From contig JAGFNK010001154.1 in the NCBI GenBank assembly GCA_025769875.1, forward strand, positions 1 through 14,129: 14,129 nt of DNA, read 5' to 3'. Source of the stretch: Russula earlei. Taxonomy: Eukaryota > Basidiomycota > Agaricomycetes > Russulales > Russulaceae. Position numbers and translations under genes: made by a program. Every line of letters starts with the position of its first letter. Within the stretch, counting starts at the first letter, position 1. Shown one piece after another: positions 7,163 to 14,129 of the stretch. Under the pieces are notes generated by a model. The model was not told where the DNA came from. It saw only the letters and a program-made list of their open reading frames with translations, and did not search any database.

Positions 7163-8805
7163 ATGGTGAGATCGTCTTTAGACTCCACCACAACCACAAG
7201 TGCTCCAAAAAAACGGGGCAATAAGGGACTACGCTCTTTATCCGCATCTGAGTGCGAATTTTTTCTCTCCCCGTTGAATTCGTCTGGATGACCCACTGTA
7301 GGATTGCGAAAAATGCCAAGACATTCGACACTTGGTGCTCCCACCAGAGATGCGAAGAAGTCGCATTTTCGGACTTACCCAGCGACTTTGAGGAAGCCGT
7401 TGATACTGTGTTCAATACACAGGGATGTCTTCCTGAGGAATGGCTGGACAAAGTAAGGGCATACATTATCTCTCGGATAGCACCAACCTAGATTGAACCG
7501 TTTTTCTGTCATTTTTTTAAAACTTAGTCCTCCAAATTTTACCGACGGATGAAGGCAACTTCGAGTCCTGAATTCATAGCGTTCATGGTTAGGGCCCGAA
7601 AGGAGTGTCCTCGTCTATTTTCCAAAGCCGTCCCTGCCCGGAGTAACTGTCGGCTCCTTGATGAGCTGAAGACCGTGTTTTTATCTTGGGAGCGCCTCCA
7701 TCGAATGCGCTCGGCATCCGAGGACAAGATTTCAGAAGCAGATTTTGTCTCGAACGTGTGAGTATGACGCGAGAATAAATAGTCTACACTCATAGCCACG
7801 GCAGATACGAAGGCCTACGCAGCTCTGCGCTCCGACGGTCCACATACAAGTAAAGCCCTCAAAACATAATCTTTGACCCTTGGTTGATTGGTGTTACCAG
7901 ATCGAAATGGCCAATCTCACTACCACAGCCGACGGCACGGCGTGAAATCCGCACACAATCTATTCGGATTTTGAATGCGAAGAGCGTCGTTCCTGATGGC
8001 GTAGTCTTTGTCCCTGAAAAGGCCATCCGGAAATTGTCCCACGCCGCAGAATCGGCATTCAAGCAACTGAGGCGCAGCAGCCTCACGGGTTCCGCAGCGA
8101 AGGGAGGGGAGTCGTTCGCGACTCAGAGCACTCCATGCGTACAGCTACCGCGGACGCCCGGCTTCCAGTTTGCCACTGCTTTCTGGGAGGACAAGAAGCC
8201 CGCGCATACCCTCCTCGAAGACGCTTACCGGCAAAACCGGATGGCCACGGCCGCCGCAGTGAGGCACCTCCATTCTCTACACGTGGAGGCACCCGTGTTC
8301 GGACTTGTGTGGTCCGATGGGACGGTCAGGGCCCACGTCGATTGGTCCGTCAGCAAGGGGGGAGGCCCGCCGGTGCGTGTGACGTCCACCGCTGTCGTCC
8401 TTTTCCTGAAGGGAACGGTCCTAACCCCATCTCTCGTGGTGATAGACTGTCCGGTCAGCGCTGTTTCCAGGCCTGAGCGGTGACGACGGTTGGGGAGAGG
8501 GGAGCCACGCCCACGAATGGAACCTGGATGAGCCAGGGGGCATCATCGACCTGTTCCTCGTACTGAAGAACGTCGATCAGTGGTCCACCGACGGGTTCCT
8601 GAAGCGTGTCGAAGTGGGGATAACCGATCTAGTGGACTCCGTGCTGAACAGAGGTTGCCCGTATCGGTCCTGGAAGAGAATTGGGACTTTCAAATCCCAA
8701 AAGGCGAAGGAAGCACAGGCAACGGAAAACTCAAGTTCGCAACCATCTGTCCAACCGACGATAGCACGTAATACGAGGGCAAGGTGCAGAGCGCGCAAAA
8801 GCTGA
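7163..8805 (+). CDS. Uncharacterised basidiomycete protein, possibly PD-(D/E)XK nuclease-like
   Basis: Six exons by my reading: 7163-7251, 7302-7452, 7528-7757, 7805-7849, 7901-8372, 8446-8805, giving 448 residues. All introns are GT-AG (47-75 nt) and every junction keeps frame. The intron 8373-8445 has GTGCGT at its start and CTAAC about 20 nt before its end. The start is the first ATG after an in-frame TAA at 7151. I do not recognise a named family, but the style recalls hypothetical proteins of Agaricomycetes. Residues 1-30 are basic and Ser/Thr-rich. The conserved-looking core holds VVPDGVVFV (Pro203-Asp204), FWEDKKP (Glu268-x-Lys270), then a helix with YRQNR (Gln283), then FGLVWSDGTVRAHVDW. 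That order fits a PD-(D/E)XK nuclease fold; this is inference. The tail from about residue 405 is low-complexity and ends basic (RCRARKS). No signal peptide or membrane segment. Confidence 0.75.
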
Positions 8806-8995
8806 ACGCGGTGTACCATTTGTTATGGTGTCGAAGTCAAAGGTCTCGTTTTGTATACAGTACATGAAGTCACGACTTCTATCCATCGTTATTAATACAC
8901 GACGTTACAAATACATAACATGCTTCCTTCTGCATGACAGGAGGCTAGGAATCTTGTGCGCTAGCGTGTTTTTTTTGTTTTTGTTTTACTCCATA
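8806..8995. other. Convergent intergenic region
   Basis: 190 bp between two genes that end towards each other. A T-rich run at about 8970-8990 lies just beyond the stop of the minus-strand gene and may help form its 3' end or that of its neighbour. No gene or repeat is seen. Confidence 0.5.
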
Positions 8996-10958
8996 TCATT
9001 TTTTCCAACTCGAGGGCACCTTGGGGACAATGTCCGTCCACCTGGCCAATCTCCCGTGCTCCCATTCTTCTACGTATGACAGGCCCGCAGATGCACGCCG
9101 ACCTTCCTCCGTCTTTAGCCGTTTTTCGGCGTCGCACCAGAAAAGGACCCAGTCGCCCATCCGTACGTGACCGGAGCTGCGCTCGAAGTACCACTTATTG
9201 ACCGGATTGTTGGACCGGCTGCGCCAGACGAGATCCTTGCCCTCCCCGCGGCCCTCCTTTCCGCCATTCACGTTCGAGGAGAAAGGCAAGCCGAGGCCGT
9301 ACGTCTCGTCGTGCAGCGCAACCCAGAGAAAATCCACCGTACCGTCCCCCTGGTGGCTCGGGAGAACGGCAAACTTGTCGAGGTAGACGATTGGAGTAGA
9401 GGGATCTGAGCCGGACGTTTCTCTGGTGACGATCGCGCCGGCAGCATAGTCGCCAAGGATAATGACAAAGTCGAGGTTCTCTTCCAACCGGGTATAGAAG
9501 GCGTCGCTGTCGAGCACACGTCCGAAAGATTGTTCTAATAACCGGGTCATCTTCACTTTATCAATTTTGGCACAGTCTCGGATAACCTCCACGCTGAGAC
9601 CACGGCGCAGAAGAGTGGGCGTGTTGGGTGTAAGACTCCGGTTGCCTTGGAGCAACGCATGGGGAAGGCTGGAACTTACGGCCGGCTTGTTCGTAATCAA
9701 ATTGCCGATCAGGGAACTCGGCGCTCGGTGATTTACCATGATCGCCGACGATGAAGGTGGTAGTATATAAGAAAGACACGTATGTGCCAACTCGAGATTC
9801 TGGAGCGCAGTCGGATGGGTAGCCTTCCACGATTCTTCGAAGGTATCATGGATGTGCTTGTACTCCAAGTCCAAATTGACGAGCAGATGGGGAAGGCCAT
9901 ACCGGGCATAGGAAGGCACGCCACCTTCCCTATTGATGATCATCAGGCGCATTGGAGTTAGGTCAACGTCAACCTCCGGACGTGTTATTGTTTCAGCCAG
10001 ATTTTGGTTGCGCTCGAGCTCGGCGGCTTCAACCATGCCACGTGCCAGAGCGGCAATCACGTCGTTGGCATCTACTCTAGTCGAGCGGCAGAACGAATCC
10101 AGCGCTAGAGGGGAAAGGACTGGTATCTCTCCGGCGCGCAGTGCAAAGCGTATGGGGGCAAGATCGGACGGGAAGGCGTGTGCCTCCGGGATGGTCGCGT
10201 GCAAGTGGTCGGTGGCGGAGTCTTGGCCAGGAAAGGGTCCAAGGCGAACGACCGCTCCGAGCACAGGACGCGTTCTGGCTCCTTGTTTTTCGAGGGCTTC
10301 CACGACGCGCATAGTCTCTTCTGATATGACCTCGCGTTCACCTTCCTCACCGCGAGGCACCTGATCCTGCTCGACGACGATGACGCTAACGAGGCCGAGC
10401 TTTTGTAGATAGACCATGCCCCGGGCGATGCTGTCCAGTTGGCGATCCGTGAAAGGGCCCTGTATCTTAACGAGGGCGGTCCTGTGCTGCACAGGGTCGA
10501 GGATGGACGTCACGATGGGACTGGGTTTGGGCTCTTCCACCGCGGGCTGTGCATCGCGAATGCCTTGGTGGTCGGTGAAAACTGGAGGGGAGGAGTGTAA
10601 GGGAACCGGGACAGGGCGAGGTCGGGCACCGAAGGAGGCTAGATATGACTTTGCGTCCCTTGCAGAGGGGTTTGATCGAAGGATGGACATAATGAAGTCC
10701 TAGCCACGAGGATGAGTAAAATTTCACCCAGCGGGGTGACAGTGATGGACGAACATTATCGGAAGAAATATCGATGTCTTCTGTGCGATCTGGTTCGTGA
10801 CGGAAGCCTTTCACTGTCTAGTAGTGGCGAGGTGAGACTACGAGAGATGATGCCGCAAAAAAAGGTGTGGTACTGACGGCATAGAAAGCGCTGAATGACT
10901 GGGCCGAACGAGATTTTGCGGCCGCAGAGATCAATTTATGTGAGGCAGGTTTGAACAT
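8996..10958 (-). CDS. ARG2: Mitochondrial N-acetylglutamate synthase (amino-acid acetyltransferase)
   Basis: Transfers acetyl from acetyl-CoA to glutamate in the mitochondrial matrix, the first step of ornithine/arginine synthesis. Exon 2 (10699-8996) is one long frame. It opens DFIMSILRSNPSARDAKSYL, the conserved N-terminal block of fungal NAGS. The amino-acid-kinase-like domain follows and then the C-terminal NAT domain, with VYLDKFAVLPSHQGDG, DLVWRSR and NPVNKWYFERSSGH near the end. Exon 1 is proposed at 10958-10878: its ATG gives 27 residues with Lys/Arg/Ser/Ala and no acidic residue, a good mitochondrial presequence. It ends at GCC before donor GTCAGT and joins acceptor CTAG at 10700. 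Total about 594 residues. The donor is weak, so the exact exon 1 end is uncertain; a start at the internal ATG (10690) would lack the presequence. Confidence 0.9.
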
Positions 10959-11001
10959 GCGGGGCAGGATGAAAAAAAAAGAGTGCGAAGAAGGGGATGA
11001 G

Positions 11002-11023
11002 TATTTATACACCCATGAGTCAT
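11002..11023 (-). promoter_or_regulatory. Gcn4/CPC1-type site plus TATA box of ARG2
   Basis: ATGAGTCAT at 11015-11023 (ATGACTCAT on the gene strand) is a full 9-bp match to the Gcn4/CPC1 consensus ATGA(C/G)TCAT. TATAAATA on the gene strand (11009-11002) follows 5 bp downstream. The proposed ATG is at 10958, about 44 nt beyond the TATA box. General amino-acid control of arginine genes by Gcn4-like bZIP factors is well known in fungi; its action here is inferred. Confidence 0.7.
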
Positions 11024-11212
11024 GGCTGCGATTCGACTGATGGAGTTGAGCTTGGATCCGGGCGACAGCGCCTCCTACAGCTGGCGTTGAGCGCTGCGAC
11101 CCATAGTAGTAAATTAAACAATCGAGTAGCACTGGTCCCATTCACGATCCTACACCGCCCTCCCGCTGTTATCGATAGCCCACTGGCACAATTGTCGCGA
11201 GACCTGGTGGGA

Positions 11213-11310
11213 CCGGAATTGTAAATAACTGAATTCTCTGAACACTAATAGTGTAAATAGCCATTATCCTACAGGTTAGCCAACTAACCGTGATGCACAA
11301 GACCGAGCCA
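11213..11310 (+). mobile_element. Decayed LTR fragment related to the copia 3' LTR
   Basis: TGTAAATAA, then GTAAATAGCCATTATCC, CAGGTTAG..CTAACC and CACAAGACCGAGCC occur in the same order as in the LTR at 4960-5206 (TGTAAATAA, GTACATAGCCCTTATTCC, TAGGTTAG..CTAACC, CACAAGACTGAGCC). The hairpin stems at 11273-11279 and 11284-11289 are kept. Ends and target duplication cannot be placed; part of the middle is deleted relative to the other copy. It lies between the ARG2 promoter and the 3' end of the F-box gene. Confidence 0.65.
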
Positions 11311-11370
11311 TTGCTGGCATCCCTCTCGCTCATCAGCACGTCAATATGTGAATTTTCTGGGTGCCAAAGG

Positions 11371-13107
11371 TCAAGTCGGTCTACAACCCCATGGCGTAAG
11401 TCGCGCGGCCATAATGACGCAAACATGCCTGTGACGAACCTCGAGTATTACGACGCCATCTTCACTGATCATGAGTTCTACATCCGACCCGTTACTGATA
11501 CACGCCGGAAGCGGTACACACTTCACAATCGTACGCGGATAGGGTTCCACGCAACCCATCGTGTGGTGGAGTGCGTTACTCTCCTCGCGCTCCTCCTCGC
11601 TTGCCCTCATACATCGCCTTGGACAGAGATCACGAACGATCATCGCCTGTCTGTCGTCGCGAACGACGACCACAGGCAGGATATGCCGCATCCCGAACAC
11701 AAAACACGTGTTTACAGACCATTGGCCTTGATAGGGAACGAGTGATCCTGACGCGCCCCATTGTTCCCATTCGATATCACGTCCTTCTTCCCCCACGGTA
11801 ATGTTGTTGACATGCTTGAGAAGAGTACTAGCGGGGACCAGAAATGTCGGGCCGTAAGAATTTCCCTGGATCAGATCTAAGCGACGCCGCAGAGTAAAAG
11901 CAATCGCTCGTTCGTTGTGGGGAATTTGGAACGGTACCTGCAGGCCAGGACTCGACGACCAAATAGGTGACGGATCTGATGTCATTAGACAGATGAAGAG
12001 GGATTGGCCCCGGACACCTGAATAAGGAGGTAAATAGCGTAGAAGAGGGGCGTGGGGGCTTTCCGTATTCTGAGCAACTCTCTGGTCAATGCTGTAAAGT
12101 AGCAATGCAGGTTGCGCGTTACCCAGAGGGCGAGGTGGTGACGAGGACGCCATAACATATCCGTCGCCGAAGAACGTGAAGGACTCAATACCTAGAAGTG
12201 TCACGCTCTGCAAGACAAGTGAGTTGGCAAACCAAATACATCAGGAGGTACAATGTTCACTCACCAAATTCCTGGAACCTGTTTTCCAATTCCAGACTAC
12301 CAACTCATTATAGTCGCCATCAGTGACAAAGTCGTTGTCTTTGAACAGTATACCAACATAGTCCCCGCTGACTCGGATTGAGAATACCAAGCGGAGGAAG
12401 GGGTTTACAGGAGTAGCTGGGGTGTATTCGATATTTGTGGCTGTGTCGCTAGACAGCGAGTACTTTTCACCAGTGGATAGCTTCAGAAACCGCATTCGAT
12501 AGAGGTGGGAGGCGCTGGATGAAAAGTGTCCATAAGCCGTGCTTCTTCCCCTCCCCAGGAGAACTCAGCCGGACGCACTTCGTAATCCTCTCGATGGTTA
12601 CAAGTAAATCCTGGGATGGGTCGATACCAAAGTCTCGCGGAGCAAAGTCTAGTCTGACCGTCCACTGACGCAGAGAAATCCCTCGGAGACGAGATGGAAG
12701 TTGTACAAATTCAATGGTATCGATTCCGGTGCTATGTGCCCAAACGTTGCCGTAGAATTCCCAGAGCCCTCCTTCGGCTACGGGAAGGGAGATTTGTGCG
12801 CTCCAATCCATGTCTTTCCAAGAGGCCTCGTAGCTCTTGAGCAGGCTAAGGCGTTCTGATGTGGTGAGTGTACTGGATGGGCCATCTATCAAGCCGGCTG
12901 AGTAGAGCGCAATGCGATACTGGAGGGAAACTGTGTCATCGATGAGGAATTTGTTAAGACGGCTAGTCTAGATTTTGTTAAAGAAAGGTCGTCGAGCGAG
13001 AGGTTGTGGGAAACATTACCCGTCTGCAGTGGACAAGCGTTTGCGGATCGAGAGCTTCGAGTAATGCGCACAATGAGCTCGAGTGGAAGTGATTGCCAGC
13101 CTGGCAT
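11371..13107 (-). CDS. F-box protein of agaric type, one apparent frameshift
   Basis: F-box proteins bring substrates to SCF ubiquitin ligases by binding Skp1. Four exons on the minus strand: 13107-13020, 12967-12579, 12514-12265, 12207-11371. The introns are 52, 64 and 57 nt with donors GTAATG, GTGCGT and GTGAGT. The F-box opens LPLELIVRI, continues LEALDPQTLVHCRR in the next frame, and then TSRLNKFLIDDTVSLQYRIA. These last parts and all later exons agree in one frame, with IDGPSSTLTTSERLSLL, RDFGIDPSQDLLVTIE, FLKLSTGEKY, ELVVWNWKTG and LGIESFTFF, a pattern familiar from large F-box families of Agaricomycetes. One extra base near 13062 breaks the F-box frame. Without it the protein would be about 520 residues. 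It may be a pseudogene, or the base may be a sequence error. The C-terminal half may be a beta-propeller-like substrate domain (inference). Confidence 0.75.
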
Positions 13108-13275
13108 GAGGCGAGACGAAAGTGGATCCGAGGAGCGTCACCGGCTTATCTTATCATATCAGACAAGTGAATCGGGGTCCGGCTGGTGTCACAAGGCAGC
13201 CGCCAGCGCAAACCACGCCGAGAGAGGAGAGAGATCGACACTCCACCGGACACGCCTTGTTGACCATCTGTCATC
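13108..13275. promoter_or_regulatory. Divergent promoter between F-box and UBE2O-like genes
   Basis: 168 bp separate the two start codons, so both promoters must lie here or overlap the genes. CTTATCTTATCATATC at 13145-13160 holds two GATAAG cores on the minus strand plus a GATATG. These match the binding core of fungal GATA factors. No clear TATA box is seen. Confidence 0.45.
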
Positions 13276-14129
13276 ATGACACCAAATGCGAACGGAAAGG
13301 TCAAGATACCCACAAAGGTGCTTCTCCTTATTCAACAGTCTCAGTCGTTTCGCTCACCTTGATCAATTCTCAAGTTCTATCAAGAAGATATCGTACAAGG
13401 CAATAATTCTCGCTCTTACGGTATCGTTTTGGTGTGCAACCGATTTTTCGCCAATTCACTGCACCCTTCCGCCTGGCTTATCCCTATGGTGTTTTTAGAG
13501 ATGCTGGCACGACTCAGATGACACACCGCCACCCCAGGACCAGCATGACCCACTGATGAGGCCGCTTGAGAAGGGAGAAGTTGGAGTGTCCTTCTTTCCC
13601 AATGGAATCCGCGAAATTTTGCCAGAGTCAGAATTTACCCTTGTAGATCGCATGTTTCAGCCGGGAGATTTGTGCAAGAGGAGTATAGACGATGTGCGCT
13701 CCGGAGTGATTACCAGTGTCGACGTCAAGGGTCGTCTCGAACACGCCATCAGTGGTGAACCCGTTCCCGATTGGAAGAGCATGAACGACATTGAGACCCC
13801 GGCGGACGTTGATATTGGAGACTATGTGGCTTACGATAATTGGATTGGCCAGGTGCGCCCCCCACTCAGTGCGAAGCCTCCGCGCTTACCCTCTATCAGG
13901 TTGTTGAGGTAAGATCGCGTCCTCACTCTGTAGCCTGATGTCATCCTCATCGGTACAAGCTGTTCGATGAAGCTGTCGTGGACGTTTCCAACGGACAGCT
14001 GGTGCGGCTGCCAGAACTGAGCTCACGTTTGACAGTTGGGGAGAAGGGCAGCGTACGTTGCCTTCATAGCTCATCCTACGATGATTGTCACATCCTGCTC
14101 AGGATATCATCCCTCCACCAACATATGTT
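13276..14129 (+). CDS. UBE2O-like E2/E3 hybrid ubiquitin-conjugating enzyme, N-terminal part
   Basis: UBE2O-type enzymes are very large E2s that also select their substrates. Only the N-terminal domain is in the window; the catalytic UBC fold would lie downstream. Exons by my reading: 13276-13317, 13375-13431, 13499-13852, 13900-13908, 13960-14052, 14103 to the edge. All junctions are phase 0 GT-AG. The translation shows FYQEDIVQGNNSRSYGIVL joined to RCWHD, then RPLEKGEVGVSFFPNG, REILPESEFTLVDR, FQPGDLCKRS, DVKGRLEHAISGE and DVSNGQLVRLPELSSRLTVG. These are the conserved features of the fungal UBE2O N-terminus. The short exon 1 (14 residues) and its ATG are less certain than the rest. Exon 4 has only 9 nt (VVE). 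Confidence 0.85.

Noticed and set aside
8373..8483. Read-through of exon 5 of the uncharacterised gene to the stop at 8481
   Set aside because: A GTGCGT donor, CTAAC branch site and TAG acceptor at 8445 give an in-frame join to VRSALFPGLSG and on to HEWNLDEPGG, which continues to a plausible end at 8805.
9933..10364. 143-codon plus-strand open frame
   Set aside because: Fully antisense to the well-supported ARG2 coding exon.
10818..11141. Longer upstream start for ARG2 at 11141
   Set aside because: The extra stretch crosses the TATA box and Gcn4 site and lacks presequence character; the ATG at 10958 fits better.
12467..12600. Second frameshift in the F-box gene near FIQRLPPLS / MRFLKLSTG
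   Set aside because: A canonical 64-nt intron (12578-12515, GTGCGT to CCAG) joins the two frames exactly, so no break is needed.
1..14129. tRNA, rRNA, CRISPR array or bacterial-type operon
   Set aside because: No cloverleaf with conserved TTCGA arm, no spaced direct repeats and no ribosome-binding sites were seen; the spliced genes show a fungal nuclear genome.

Overview
This window reads as nuclear DNA of a filamentous basidiomycete, most likely an Agaricomycete. The genes are split by many short GT-AG introns of about 47 to 75 nt. The recognisable proteins (acylcarnitine carrier, mitochondrial acetylglutamate synthase, agaric-type F-box protein, UBE2O-like E2) are fungal in character. The left third is Ty1/copia and gypsy-type LTR retrotransposon debris. 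All identifications come from reading the sequence; no search was run.

Layout. (1) 1-5206: a decayed Ty1/copia element on the + strand, entering the window inside gag and ending with its 3' LTR at 4960-5206. Gag, zinc knuckle, protease, the N-terminal part of RT, and RNase H can be followed through frameshifts. The integrase core and the RT YVDD block are missing. Two foreign solo LTRs sit inside it: 428-1257 (minus, perfect 5-bp target duplication CCAGC) and 3807-4427 (plus, GGTAC/GGTAT). (2) 5532-6924: mitochondrial carnitine/acylcarnitine carrier, 8 exons, + strand. (3) 7163-8805: an unnamed 448-aa protein, 6 exons, + strand, possibly PD-(D/E)XK nuclease-like. (4) 8996-10958: mitochondrial N-acetylglutamate synthase (ARG2), 2 exons, - strand, with a Gcn4-type site and TATA box directly upstream. 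(5) About 11213-11310: an old fragment related to the copia LTR. (6) 11371-13107: F-box protein gene, 4 exons, - strand, with one apparent single-base frameshift inside the F-box. (7) 13276 to the window end: N-terminal part of a UBE2O-like E2/E3 ubiquitin-conjugating enzyme, + strand, containing a 9-nt micro-exon.

How the genes relate. This is not an operon or an obvious cluster. Two genes act in mitochondria (acyl import for beta-oxidation; first step of ornithine/arginine synthesis). Two are linked to ubiquitin (F-box adaptor, E2/E3) and share a 168-bp divergent promoter. The least understood gene is the one at 7163-8805.
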